This document shows, in pieces, positions 1 to 8,233 of a stretch of 22,291 nt of DNA. A program made the translations under genes and the position numbers. Position 1 is the first letter of the stretch. Every line of letters begins with the position of its first letter. Where the stretch lies: NCBI GenBank assembly GCA_002366545.1, contig DFBH01000070.1, positions 6,362 to 28,652 on the forward strand, in the 5' to 3' direction. Under the pieces are notes generated by a model, which worked only from the letters and a program-made list of their open reading frames with translations, did not search any database and was not told the origin of the DNA. Source of the stretch: Candidatus Oleimmundimicrobium americanum (lineage in GTDB: Bacteria; Actinomycetota; Aquicultoria; UBA3085; Oleimmundimicrobiaceae).

Positions 1-1129
1 CTTCTTTAACTTCTTCTTTTTGTAATTGTTTTAAACTTAAACTAATTTTCCTTTTCTTTTTATCTATTTCGGAAATTCTCATATCAACTTCCTGCCCCAC
101 TTTTAAAATTTGTCCGGGCGACTCAACATGTGTTTCAGCCATTTCGGAAATATGAACCAAACCTTCAAGGCCATTGGACAAACTAATAAAAGCTCCAAAA
201 GGCGCGATTCTCGTTACCTTACCTTTTACAACATCACCTTCTGCATATTTTTCTGTCCTCTTCTGCCAAGGATCCTCCTGTGTCTGTTTTAATCCAAGCG
301 ATATTCTTTCCCGTTCCCTATCTATATCAAGAATTTGAACTTTAACCTCATCTCCCACGCTGACCACTTCCGATGGATGATTAACGTGTTCCCATGAAAG
401 TTCCGAAATATGAATTAACCCATCAATAACTCCAAGGTCAACAAAAGCTCCAAAATCTACAATACTTGAAATCTTACCCGTAACTATCTGTCCTTTTTCC
501 AACTTAGATAAAATTTCTCGCCGTTCTTTTCTGCGAGAACCCTCCAAAACCGCCTTGTGAGAAAGAACCACATTGTTCCTTCTTCTGTCTACCTCTATAA
601 TTTTACATTCAAGTTCCTGACCTAAATAAGCATTTAAATCTTTAACTCTTCTGTGTTCAATAAGCGAAGCGGGCAAAAAACCTCTCACACCAATATTTAA
701 AATCAAACCACCTTTTACCACTTCGATTACTTTCCCTGAAATCTTCCCATCTTTCTCTGAAATCTCGGCAATTCTATCCCAAGCTTTTCTATATTTCGCT
801 CTTTTTTTGGAAAGTATGAGTCTTCCTTCTTTGTCTTCCTTTTGAAGAACTAACGCTTCAATTTCTTCTCCCAAAGAGACAATTTCTTCGGGATTAACAT
901 CTCTCTTTATTGAAAGTTCATTAGGAAGTATAACTCCCTCGGATTTATAGCCAACATCAACAAGAACCTCATTGTTGTCTATTTTAACTACCGTCCCGGT
1001 AATTAAATCTCCTTCCTCAAAGAACTTAATTGCACTATCATAATCGGGAATAAGTTTTCCTTCCTCATCTTTTTTTATGTACCCCTCCTCAACTTCTTCT
1101 TTCTTTTTTGTTGTGTTACTATCCTCCAT
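1..1129 (-). CDS. rpsA: 30S ribosomal protein S1, C-terminus cut by window edge
   Basis: The frame is open from an ATG at 1129 down to base 1, giving about 376 residues with no stop. After an acidic, lysine-rich N-terminus, four S1 (OB-fold) repeats start at about residues 40, 125, 213 and 298. The third and fourth carry the typical VDFGAFVDLG...DGLIHISELS and APFGAFISLSNGLEGLVHISE signatures, and the fourth ends in KRKISLSLKQ. S1 binds mRNA on the small ribosomal subunit and helps initiate translation. Four visible repeats followed by a charged tail would fit the shorter Gram-positive/actinobacterial form rather than the six-repeat E. coli form, but the C-terminus is missing. A GGGAGG ribosome binding site lies at 1142-1147. 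polA lies immediately upstream on the same strand, the usual actinobacterial order. Confidence 0.95.
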   Translation of the reverse strand, partial: MEDSNTTKKKEEVEEGYIKKDEEGKLIPDYDSAIKFFEEGDLITGTVVKIDNNEVLVDVGYKSEGVILPNELSIKRDVNPEEIVSLGEEIEALVLQKEDKEGRLILSKKRAKYRKAWDRIAEISEKDGKISGKVIEVVKGGLILNIGVRGFLPASLIEHRRVKDLNAYLGQELECKIIEVDRRRNNVVLSHKAVLEGSRRKERREILSKLEKGQIVTGKISSIVDFGAFVDLGVIDGLIHISELSWEHVNHPSEVVSVGDEVKVQILDIDRERERISLGLKQTQEDPWQKRTEKYAEGDVVKGKVTRIAPFGAFISLSNGLEGLVHISEMAETHVESPGQILKVGQEVDMRISEIDKKKRKISLSLKQLQKEEVKE

Positions 1130-1159
1130 TATATTTGTTAACCTCCCATATTTTTTTCA

Positions 1160-1188
1160 ATTCTAAATTTCCACAATAACCTTGTGAA
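1160..1188 (-). promoter_or_regulatory. Predicted rpsA promoter with internal dyad
   Basis: On the minus strand TTCACA (1183-1188) and TAGAAT (1160-1165) are 17 bp apart. The spacer and the edge of the -35 box contain the short dyad CACAA-N5-TTGTG (1172-1186). The promoter would let rpsA be expressed independently of polA. It is predicted from sequence only. Confidence 0.5.
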
Positions 1189-1199
1189 TTCCTCCTTTT

Positions 1200-3809
1200 T
1201 TATTTGGCCTCCAACCAATTATCACCTATCTTTATATCAACCTTCATCTTTACTTTCAATGGATAAGCATTTTCCATTGCATTTCTGACCAAATCCACCA
1301 CTATCTCCCTTTCCAACGGAGGAACTTCAAATATAAGTTCGTCATGAACCTGTAAAACCATCCGCGTTTGAAGCCCTTGTTTCTCTAACTCGCCATATAT
1401 ACAAACCATAGCTATCTTTATTATATCAGCTGCGCTCCCTTGTATGGGAAAGTTAATTGCTAATCTTTCGCCAAAACTCCGAACACGATAATTGCTGCTT
1501 TCAAGCTCAGGCAAACACCTGCGTCTCCCCAAAAAGGTCCTAACGTGCTCGTTTTTATAAGCCAACGCTATGGACTCTTCAATATAATGTTTTACTTTTG
1601 AGTAACGCTTAAAGTAAAGTTCTATATATGAAGCGGCTTCTTCTTTTGATACTCCCAATTGTTCCGATAGACCAAACGGACTTATGCCGTAAACAATTCC
1701 AAAATTAACTGCCTTGGCGGCTCTTCGCATCTCAGGTGTAATTTCATCGATATTAACGCCGAATACTTCGCTGGCCGTTTTAGCATGGATATCCTCTCCC
1801 TCATTAAAAGCGCAAATGAGATTTTCGTCTTCCGAAACATGCGCCAAAATCCTCAGCTCTATCTGAGAATAATCCGCAGTAAGCAACTCGTCCCCCGGTC
1901 TTGACGCAATAAAAGCCTTTCTTATCTCCCGACCTAATTCACCTTTTATAGGAATATTTTGGAGATTGGGATTGCTACTCGAAAGCCTTCCCGTAGTAGT
2001 CACGGTTTGATTGAAAGATGTGTGCAATCGTCCGGTTTTCAGATTAACCATTTTTGGGAGAGCCGTTATATAGGTTGAATTTAATTTATAAAGTTCCCGG
2101 TAACGTATAATTTTCTCAATTATGGGGTGAGCATCTATTAATTTACTTAAAACAGAGAAGTCGGTGGAATAACCCGTCTTTGTTTTCTTGCCGTATTCTA
2201 AACCCAATTTTTCAAATAATATTCTCCCAAGCTGTTTAGACGAATTTACATTAAAATCTTCGCCGGCTAAATTGCAAATCTCGCTCTCTAAGGTTTTTAA
2301 AGTATCCTCGATATTAAAGGAAAGATTTTTTAAATAATTGACGTCGATTCCCACCCCCTCCCATTCCATATCGGCGAGCACATAAATGAGCGGCATCTCA
2401 ACTTCCTTAAATAATTTAAGGAGATCTTTTGCCGCCAATTCTTCAAACAAAAGATCTCTCAATCGCACAATTGCCAAACCACTCTGAGCAAACATGTCAT
2501 CTTTGCTTTCAGAAAAACCAAGCTGTAAATACTGCTTAGAAAGATTCTCTAAGGAGTAATCATTTTGCAATGGATCTATTAAATAAGCTGCCACCATAAC
2601 ATCAAAGCTAATCCCTTTTAAATTAATTTTTTCGTTCCTTAAACAATTAACTAAATATTTCCCATCATAAACTATCTTTTGAAAATCTGTTGATTTTAAA
2701 TAAGGCTCGATTTTCCCCAAAAACGTCTTTGAAATAATGTAAGTAGTTCCGTCATTAAATGCCACTACAAGTTTTAAAACTCTCTTGCTCACAGAATTCC
2801 CGTCCCCCACCATTAAAGCATGGAGGCCAAACACACAATTGGATTCAATTTTTTTCAAAAAACTTTGCCAATCACTTTCTTTTCTCAATTCCAAGATTGT
2901 CGGTTTTAGCTTCTCGACTTCCTTCACAAAAAAGTTATTGTCTTTAGAAAAAAACCTTTTCAATAAAGTATTAAACCCAAGGGAAGAAAATAATTCTCTC
3001 ACCTCTTGCTCGCCCCAACCGCCCAGTTCGTATTCCTCAAAATTGACTTCAATCGGCGAATTGAAATCGAGTGTGGCCAATTGTTTGCTGAGCCTCGCCT
3101 GCTCAGCAAATTCGATTAAAGAATTTTTCAATTTTTCCCCTGAAATTTTATCCACGTTTTTTAACACGTTCTCAAGACTTCCAAATTCCCGAAGCAACTT
3201 AGCGGCCGTTTTTTCTCCAATGCCGGGCACGCCGGGAATATTGTCAGAGGGATCCCCTTTTAAACCAAGGAGATCAACCACCTTCCCAGGTGGAACACCG
3301 TAACGTTCGATTACAGCTTCTCGGTCATACAAAACCGTATTGGTAATTCCCTTTTTGGTCGTCATTATTTTTGTCTTGGGAGAAACAAGTTGAAAAGCAT
3401 CCTTGTCGCTCGTAACAACAATTACCTCATCTCCATCTCCTTCAGCCTCCTTGGCCAATGTGGCTAAAATATCATCAGCTTCAAACCCCTCAATTTCAAA
3501 AAATGGGATATTAAGTACCTCAAGAACATCTTTTACAAGAGGGAACTGACTTCTAAGCTCATCTGGTGTTTTGGGCCGATGCGCTTTGTATTCAGCGTAC
3601 TGCTTAACCCGAACGGACCTACCTTTATCGAAAGCAACCAAAATAACATTGGGTTTTTCTTCCCGAATAAGTTTGATAAGCATGCTGGTAAAACCATAAA
3701 CCGCATTTGTAACTTGGCCCGAAGAGGTAGTCAAAGATGTGGGTAACGCAAAAAAGGCTCGGTAAACCAAACTATTTCCGTCAATAAGTATGATTTTTTT
3801 CTTCTGCAA
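1200..3809 (-). CDS. polA: DNA polymerase I (5' nuclease plus polymerase)
   Basis: Repairs DNA and removes primers. The protein has 869 residues, a normal length. Residues 1-290 are the 5'-3' nuclease (LIDGNSLVYRAFFAL start, GFEADDILATLA at 108-119, DPSDNIPGVPGIGEKTA at 186-202). Residues 300-470 are the 3'-5' exonuclease fold, but the DxE metal-binding motif is absent (CVFGLHALMVG at about 325-335), so proofreading is probably inactive, as in Taq and mycobacterial enzymes. Residues 470-869 are the polymerase, with motif A DYSQIELR at 646, motif B RRAAKAVNFGIVYG at 695-708 and motif C VHDE at 821-824. The start codon is TTG at 3809: an in-frame stop lies two codons upstream, and the first in-frame ATG is about 40 codons inside the nuclease domain. 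AAGGGG lies upstream as a modest ribosome binding site. Confidence 0.97.
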   Translation of the reverse strand: MQKKKIILIDGNSLVYRAFFALPTSLTTSSGQVTNAVYGFTSMLIKLIREEKPNVILVAFDKGRSVRVKQYAEYKAHRPKTPDELRSQFPLVKDVLEVLNIPFFEIEGFEADDILATLAKEAEGDGDEVIVVTSDKDAFQLVSPKTKIMTTKKGITNTVLYDREAVIERYGVPPGKVVDLLGLKGDPSDNIPGVPGIGEKTAAKLLREFGSLENVLKNVDKISGEKLKNSLIEFAEQARLSKQLATLDFNSPIEVNFEEYELGGWGEQEVRELFSSLGFNTLLKRFFSKDNNFFVKEVEKLKPTILELRKESDWQSFLKKIESNCVFGLHALMVGDGNSVSKRVLKLVVAFNDGTTYIISKTFLGKIEPYLKSTDFQKIVYDGKYLVNCLRNEKINLKGISFDVMVAAYLIDPLQNDYSLENLSKQYLQLGFSESKDDMFAQSGLAIVRLRDLLFEELAAKDLLKLFKEVEMPLIYVLADMEWEGVGIDVNYLKNLSFNIEDTLKTLESEICNLAGEDFNVNSSKQLGRILFEKLGLEYGKKTKTGYSTDFSVLSKLIDAHPIIEKIIRYRELYKLNSTYITALPKMVNLKTGRLHTSFNQTVTTTGRLSSSNPNLQNIPIKGELGREIRKAFIASRPGDELLTADYSQIELRILAHVSEDENLICAFNEGEDIHAKTASEVFGVNIDEITPEMRRAAKAVNFGIVYGISPFGLSEQLGVSKEEAASYIELYFKRYSKVKHYIEESIALAYKNEHVRTFLGRRRCLPELESSNYRVRSFGERLAINFPIQGSAADIIKIAMVCIYGELEKQGLQTRMVLQVHDELIFEVPPLEREIVVDLVRNAMENAYPLKVKMKVDIKIGDNWLEAK

Positions 3810-3884
3810 AAAAACTCAGCCCCTTATACAAGCATATTAAACCATTTGGCGCGTTCTGAAAATAAGCCTAAATAAACATTTATG

Positions 3885-3918
3885 CAAGAAAGAGCCCCGC
3901 AACAACCATGCGGGGCTC
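3885..3918 (-). terminator. Intrinsic terminator after nadE
   Basis: A perfect 9-bp GC-rich stem (3892-3900 with 3910-3918, 9-nt loop) is followed on the minus strand by TTTCTTG. It lies 58 bp past the nadE stop and ahead of polA, so it separates the two transcripts. Confidence 0.8.
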
Positions 3919-3976
3919 AACAATTCAACAATTCTTCAATCTCGCTCAGAATAAATAAATTACCGCTCACATTTAT

Positions 3977-4705
3977 TTACAAATCGGGAATGTCGGGCAA
4001 GTTTCTTTTATGTTCACTCATTTTAACCATCAAATCCACCTTCTCCATCGACTTTTGCCCGGATAAACAAGCATCTAAATCTTCGTAAGTTATCCCCATT
4101 TCAGCTTCATCGGTTTGACCCTTCCAAAGACCGGCTGAAGGTGGTTTATCTATAATTTCCCGCGGGACCCCCAAGTGCTTAGCTAAATCTCTTACTTCAG
4201 TTTTTAATAGATTACCAAGTGGAGCAATATCCATTCCTCCATCACCATATTTTGTAAAATAACCAATCATCCGCTCACTTTTATTGCTCGTTCCAACCAC
4301 TAAATAGTTAAGCAAGTTCGCAAAATAATATAGGGTAATCATACGAAGACGAGGTTTGATATTGGCAAAAGCTGTGCGCCCACGATTAGAATCAATGGTT
4401 TTTGCCAATATCACCTTATTAAATTCTTTCACCAGCTCATCATAATGGTCACTTAGTTTGACAATGCGATACATTATATTAAATTTTTCGGCAAAAGAAA
4501 CCGCATCCTCAATATCTTCCTTAACGCTGTGGCAGGGAAGCATGAAAGCTAAAGAGTTATCCGGAAAAGCGGTTTTGCAGAGAAGAGAAACTACCGCTGA
4601 ATCAAGCCCGCCACTTAATCCAAAAACGACACCCTTGGCACCGGCTACCTCAACCTTATCTTTTATCCATTCAACCAATTTCCTCGAGATTTCCTCATCC
4701 TTCAT
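3977..4705 (-). CDS. nadE: NH3-dependent NAD+ synthetase
   Basis: Converts deamido-NAD+, ATP and ammonia to NAD+, the last step of NAD synthesis. The 242-residue protein is a single synthetase domain. The ATP pyrophosphatase P-loop SGGLDS is at 31-36, GTSNKSE and the GDGGMD region follow, and the family motif KPPSAGLWKGQTDEAE is near residues 188-203. No N-terminal nitrilase-type glutaminase domain is present, so free ammonia is the expected nitrogen donor. The ATG at 4705 has a strong GAGGTGAG ribosome binding site at 4709-4716. The gene appears monocistronic: it has its own promoter upstream and an intrinsic terminator downstream. Confidence 0.95.
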   Translation of the reverse strand: MKDEEISRKLVEWIKDKVEVAGAKGVVFGLSGGLDSAVVSLLCKTAFPDNSLAFMLPCHSVKEDIEDAVSFAEKFNIMYRIVKLSDHYDELVKEFNKVILAKTIDSNRGRTAFANIKPRLRMITLYYFANLLNYLVVGTSNKSERMIGYFTKYGDGGMDIAPLGNLLKTEVRDLAKHLGVPREIIDKPPSAGLWKGQTDEAEMGITYEDLDACLSGQKSMEKVDLMVKMSEHKRNLPDIPDL

Positions 4706-4722
4706 TAGCTCACCTCAACTTA

Positions 4723-4751
4723 ATTATAATGCCTTTTCACATCTCTCTCCA
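4723..4751 (-). promoter_or_regulatory. Predicted nadE promoter
   Basis: On the minus strand a consensus TATAAT (4723-4728) lies 17 bp from TGGAGA (4746-4751). The transcript would begin very close to the ribosome binding site. Confidence 0.5.
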
Positions 4752-4811
4752 GTTCCTATCCCAATACCTTACCCCAAGAGAAACTTTTAATTAAGTAATA
4801 CTACCATCAAC

Positions 4812-4864
4812 CACAGGGCCGGTGGCTTTTATCCTGCCGACTTAAGTCGGCCCTGGGTTTTATT
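4812..4864. repeat. Compound palindrome in the nadE-gltB gap
   Basis: CAGGGCCG (4814-4821) pairs with CGGCCCTG (4848-4855). Nested inside is the perfect palindrome CCGACTTAAGTCGG (4837-4850), so two alternative foldings exist. A T-rich run follows on the plus strand. It could be a terminator remnant or a REP-like element; no gene on the plus strand reads into it. Confidence 0.45.
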
Positions 4865-4950
4865 TAAATTTTAACTCTATTGTAAAACCAGCAAGTTAAA
4901 TGCCATATCATCCCTCACTTCATTCCGGGATGACCCTGGAGGGACGAAGG

Positions 4951-5080
4951 GTCATTTTTAGGCTTAAAAATAGGTTTGCTTGGAACAAGCGCCGAAGCTG
5001 TTTGACCCCGGAGTGAAACGAGGGGGAGTTCTGCAGGCGCCCAAGCAAGCCGTAAATTCTTAAGCCGTTAAAAAAATGAT
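4951..5080. repeat. 130-nt imperfect stem-loop of unknown role
   Basis: Successive arms pair around one axis. TCATTTTT (4952-4959) pairs with AAAAAATGA (5071-5079), and GGCTTAA (4961-4967) with TTAAGCC (5060-5066). GGTTTGCTTGG (4973-4983) pairs with CCAAGCAAGCC (5041-5051) with one wobble, GCGCC (4989-4993) with GGCGC (5036-5040), and CCCC (5006-5009) with GGGG (5022-5025). It lies between nadE and the glutamate-synthase-like gene, beyond the latter's terminator. It may be a structured RNA or a small mobile palindrome. I do not recognise a named family. Confidence 0.55.
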
Positions 5081-5095
5081 CGGCCGCCCAGCTCG

Positions 5096-5195
5096 GGAAT
5101 TTCGATAAAATCTCTTTATTAAAAAGAATTTTTGAAGATTTTACAAAATTCCTTCGTCTTTTGGTTCGTTTTCTTAGGCGAGTAAGAAAATGAAC
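5096..5195. repeat. Two further AT-rich hairpins
   Basis: The first runs from 5096 to 5152: its outer arms GGAATTT...TAAAATCT pair with AGATTTTA...AATTCC, leaving a small internal loop. The second pairs 5164-5176 with 5183-5195 (13 bp, one G-T wobble, 6-nt loop GGCGAG). Both follow the 130-nt stem-loop directly, so the three may form one unit. Confidence 0.5.
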
Positions 5196-5248
5196 AAATT
5201 AATTATTAAACTTATTTCAAGTTGCTTTGCTTTAAACGTACACACCAG

Positions 5249-5401
5249 ATAAACCGGTGGTTTATAGCACTAAGTGGAGCCCCACGGCTAAAGCCGTGGC
5301 ACCTCCAGCGCTTGCGGCGGAACCCGCCGAAGCTAACCCTCCTTCGCTAAAGCTACGGAGGGTTACCCACCTCATACACATTCATTCACGGGTAAACCCG
5401 T
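5249..5401. repeat. Cluster of short REP-like palindromes
   Basis: Five hairpins occur in about 150 bp. They are ATAAACC-GGT-GGTTTAT (5249-5265), CCACGGC-TAAA-GCCGTGG (5282-5299), CGGCGG-AAC-CCGCCG (5315-5329), AACCCTCC...GGAGGGTT (5335-5364) and ACGGGT-AA-ACCCGT (5388-5401). A TAAA-type loop recurs. No coding potential is seen. Confidence 0.6.
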
Positions 5402-5419
5402 AGCTTTTTCTGCGAAGGC

Positions 5420-5456
5420 GGGTAAAAAGGGCTGTTAGCTTTCGCTAACAGCCCTT
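5420..5456 (-). terminator. Intrinsic terminator after the glutamate-synthase-like gene
   Basis: A perfect 13-bp stem (5427-5439 with 5444-5456) is closed, on the minus strand, by a GAAA tetraloop. A short T run and ACCC follow. It begins 26 bp past the stop codon of the upstream minus-strand gene. Confidence 0.85.
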
Positions 5457-5481
5457 AGGTGCCTATTGAAAGTTATATTTT

Positions 5482-7071
5482 CTATTCTTCAATGATTCTC
5501 ATTGCTTCTTTTCGATAAGCATCCATCACGTAAGGAATCCCGGAAACTTTGGCTGCTTCTTCGGTTAATGACATAAGGTCGCTTCGTGAAATGCTTGGTA
5601 TGTTAAAGTTACGACTTCCGGCCATCAATTGCTGCAAACCAACCTTTAATTTATCAGCAAAGGTGTATATCGCAATCGCCCCAAGAGGCATTTCGTCAAC
5701 CTCTTTGCCAAATTTTTTCTTTAAAGTCTCGTAGCAAACAAAGATTTCTTCTTTGGTTGCGCCAAACTTAGATATGGTTTTCGGAAGCGCTTCTTCTTTG
5801 AGCCATGCGTCTACGTTCTTCCCAACAAAACCGGGAATCATCAACGCGCGACCCATACAAATGGCTTTAACATGAGGTGACCCCATAGCAAGCACTTTAA
5901 AGATATGATCTTCGGTGCTAAATCCACCGGCGATAGCAATATCCGGCACATACTCTCCGTTTTCAGCAAGCTTGGTGCAAAGTTCATGAGCCATGCACTG
6001 TATATAAAATGTCGGAACACCCCACTCTTCCATCATTCTCCAGGGACTCATTCCCGTTCCACCAGGAGCACCATCGATGGTTAAAAGATCAATTTTTGCT
6101 CGAGAAGCCCATTTAATGGCCATGGCAAGTTCGCGCATTGGATAAGCGCCTGTCTTTAAGGTAACCCGCTTTGCCCCGAGAGAACGCAACCTCGCAACCC
6201 CTTTCATGAACCCTTCTTCATCGACAAAACCGAGACGAGAATGCCTTTCAAATTGACGTAACGCACCATCTTTGAAAGCAGCTTGGTTTTCGGGGAGTAA
6301 AGGATCGGGAGTAATTAAGTAACCCCTCTTTTGTAATTCAAGGGCACGGTCAAGACTGTTCAGTTTAATTTCGCCACCGATACACTTTGCGCCCTGTCCC
6401 CATTTAAGCTCAACAGTTTCAACACCAAGTTTGTCGATTACGTATTCATCTACTCCAAGGCGAGTATCCTCCACATTCATTTGAACAAGGACGTCCCCAT
6501 AACCCTCGTGATAACGACGATATTGTTCAATTCTTCTCTCCATATCCGGAGACTTTGTAACTTTACCTTTTTTGTCCCTTTCAAGTTGAGGGTCAATTCC
6601 GCATACATTCTCACCGCATACTAATGTTATCCCACTTATAGCAGCACCTATAGCAAAGTGCTCCCAGTTTTTTCTCGCAATTTCAGTGGAACCCAAAGCA
6701 CCGGTAAACACGGGCACCTTCATCTTCACCTTATTCTCGTAACCAAATTCCGTTTCCGTATTCACCATGGGAAAGAGAGTGTTATCCGGATTTCCTTCTT
6801 CGCCTTCAGGAAGGCCTTTAGCTCCAAGCGCATAGCCCTGTATGTTTAGATGAGAATAATCGATTGGATAATCCTTATCTCCCCCGGCAGTAATTTCACC
6901 AAAGGGCCCCGGGTAAATAACCTCTCTGCCGCGAAAAGATGCCTTAAAAACCTCACAGTTACCTTTACATCCATCGATACAGCGAGTGCATAAACCTGAG
7001 CCGGGCACAACACTTCTTGAACGATTTGAAGTTTCGGTTACATCATTAGCATTTGGCCTCTGTAAATTCAT
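5482..7071 (-). CDS. Glutamate-synthase-family FMN-binding protein (GltB2-like)
   Basis: The 529-residue protein matches the FMN-binding barrel of the large subunit of glutamate synthase. KWGQGAKCIGGEIKL is at 224-238 (compare SQGAKPG in GltB), the phosphate-binding TIDGAPGGTGMSP at 331-343 and the IAGGFST strand at 379-385. The N-terminus has a Cys cluster, C28-x2-C31-x3-C35-x3-C39, that could hold a metal or Fe-S centre. There is no glutaminase domain, and the three cysteines that bind the 3Fe-4S cluster in classical GltB, expected after the AGG strand, are absent. The exact reaction is therefore uncertain. The gene lies 94 bp behind nrpR on the same strand, next to glnA, which supports a nitrogen role. 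AGGAGG (7079-7084) supports the ATG. Confidence 0.85.
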   Translation of the reverse strand: MNLQRPNANDVTETSNRSRSVVPGSGLCTRCIDGCKGNCEVFKASFRGREVIYPGPFGEITAGGDKDYPIDYSHLNIQGYALGAKGLPEGEEGNPDNTLFPMVNTETEFGYENKVKMKVPVFTGALGSTEIARKNWEHFAIGAAISGITLVCGENVCGIDPQLERDKKGKVTKSPDMERRIEQYRRYHEGYGDVLVQMNVEDTRLGVDEYVIDKLGVETVELKWGQGAKCIGGEIKLNSLDRALELQKRGYLITPDPLLPENQAAFKDGALRQFERHSRLGFVDEEGFMKGVARLRSLGAKRVTLKTGAYPMRELAMAIKWASRAKIDLLTIDGAPGGTGMSPWRMMEEWGVPTFYIQCMAHELCTKLAENGEYVPDIAIAGGFSTEDHIFKVLAMGSPHVKAICMGRALMIPGFVGKNVDAWLKEEALPKTISKFGATKEEIFVCYETLKKKFGKEVDEMPLGAIAIYTFADKLKVGLQQLMAGSRNFNIPSISRSDLMSLTEEAAKVSGIPYVMDAYRKEAMRIIEE

Positions 7072-7165
7072 TTAAAATCCTCCTCTTAATTAAAGTTAAA
7101 TAAATTATCTTACTTTTTTAAAGACGCTACCCGGAATTTCACCCCCTGCTATATCTTATAATTGG

Positions 7166-8152
7166 CTAAAATAAACCCCAAAAACTTTTGAGCTCCTTGA
7201 AATCAACCATCGTACTCATCGCTCTACTTCCGGTTTCCATACCAACTTCCTCAAGTGCAGCGATAGGGTTTAACCCCCCAGCTACAACTATTCCTACCCT
7301 ATTGCTTCCGACAGACATTTCTAAAACCGGTTGGCTTGGCCTGCCTACCGCCAGAACACCATAAATCCCAATTTGCTTTAACTCCTCCACGACTTTATTA
7401 ACACCTGTAAGAGCAATAGCTGAAACTTCCCGAAAACCGGCTAATATTTTTCCGCTGCCCGTTAAAGCCGTCTCTCGCACACTGGTCATCTGGCTCTTTA
7501 TAAAAATTTCCAGCGGGTCCAGAGAAGAGCCTTCATAGGTAATAAGCTCTGTAAATCGATAGGGACGAAAATCTTTCATTTGAAGAATAGCTCCGAATTT
7601 CGAATCAACGGGAATGCCTGCTTTGATTAAAACTCCGTTTAAAGTAATGCTGCAGATTGTTCCAAAACCAACTTTACCGGGGGGAACCTCAACCTCTCCT
7701 AACTTTTCGTTTTCATGCGCTACAGCCACCAAATCGCTTGTACAAAGCTTAGCTTTAAAAACATCTTTCATTACCCTAAGAGCTTTCTTATAATCACCTT
7801 TATCCAGCAAAGAAACATTCATTACAATTTTGCCTTCCTTGTTCTTAAGGTCAAGCGATGTAAGATAAGAAAGAGTGTCAATTTTAGCACTCACCAAACC
7901 AACTTTGTCTGAAACTAATGCATTATTGAGTTCCTCTATCCCTTTTTCTGTAATCAGTCGCCCTTCTTTGCCAATCCCTTTAGTGAGGCCCCTTTCATCC
8001 ATCAATTTAAGATGATATCTAACCGCCCGTTCAGAAAGGTCGATGCCAAAATCTTTAAGGCGTCTGGAGATAATGCTTGCACCAAGAGGATCTGTCTCTT
8101 TACTTAAAATCTTCAAGATATTAATAATTTTTCTTTCAACATCTCTATCCAT
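7166..8152 (-). CDS. nrpR: NrpR-type nitrogen repressor
   Basis: Residues 1-75 form a winged helix-turn-helix (IINILKILSKETDPLGASII...LSERAVRYHLKLMDERGL). Residues 85-325 form one NrpR regulatory domain (DUF128), with VEVPPGKVGFGTICSITLNGVLIKAGIPVDS and a Gly-rich end. In methanogens NrpR represses nitrogen-assimilation genes and is released by 2-oxoglutarate. The Methanococcus protein carries two regulatory domains; this one of 328 residues carries a single copy, like the split or short forms. It is divergent from glnA and upstream of a glutamate-synthase-like gene. A matching operator lies at its own predicted transcription start. The ATG at 8152 has AGGTGAT in front of it. Confidence 0.9.
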   Translation of the reverse strand: MDRDVERKIINILKILSKETDPLGASIISRRLKDFGIDLSERAVRYHLKLMDERGLTKGIGKEGRLITEKGIEELNNALVSDKVGLVSAKIDTLSYLTSLDLKNKEGKIVMNVSLLDKGDYKKALRVMKDVFKAKLCTSDLVAVAHENEKLGEVEVPPGKVGFGTICSITLNGVLIKAGIPVDSKFGAILQMKDFRPYRFTELITYEGSSLDPLEIFIKSQMTSVRETALTGSGKILAGFREVSAIALTGVNKVVEELKQIGIYGVLAVGRPSQPVLEMSVGSNRVGIVVAGGLNPIAALEEVGMETGSRAMSTMVDFKELKSFWGLF

Positions 8153-8163
8153 TTTATCACCTA

Positions 8164-8185
8164 CGGTAATCGGTTACCGATAACC
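8164..8185. promoter_or_regulatory. NrpR operator, GGTA-N6-TACC
   Basis: GGTA (8165-8168), six bases, then TACC (8175-8178), flanked by C and G, gives a symmetric C-GGTA-N6-TACC-G. This is the operator form described for Methanosarcina NrpR. A second dyad, GGTTA-N4-TAACC (8172-8185), overlaps it and reaches into the -10 box of nrpR. The site lies about 110 bp upstream of glnA. Confidence 0.7.
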
Positions 8186-8210
8186 TATCAAAGTTGGCTA
8201 AAGTTGTCAA
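8182..8210 (-). promoter_or_regulatory. nrpR promoter overlapped by the operator
   Basis: On the minus strand a perfect TTGACA (8205-8210) is 17 bp from TAGGTT (8182-8187). Transcription would start near 8175, inside the GGTA-N6-TACC dyad, so bound NrpR would block its own transcription and that of the gene behind it. Confidence 0.6.
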
Positions 8211-8233
8211 CAAAATTTCTGAATATTTTTAAC

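Noticed and set aside
2785..3303. A 172-codon plus-strand frame inside polA
   Set aside because: It is antisense to a well-conserved polymerase gene and has no recognisable domain or ribosome binding site.
4812..4864. A riboswitch upstream of nadE
   Set aside because: The palindrome lies upstream of the predicted nadE promoter and matches no riboswitch I can recognise.
7072..7165. A second NrpR operator upstream of the GltB-like gene
   Set aside because: Only partial matches (such as GGTG...TTCC) occur; no GGTA-N6-TACC or GGAA-N6-TTCC is present, so control probably comes from the nrpR promoter.
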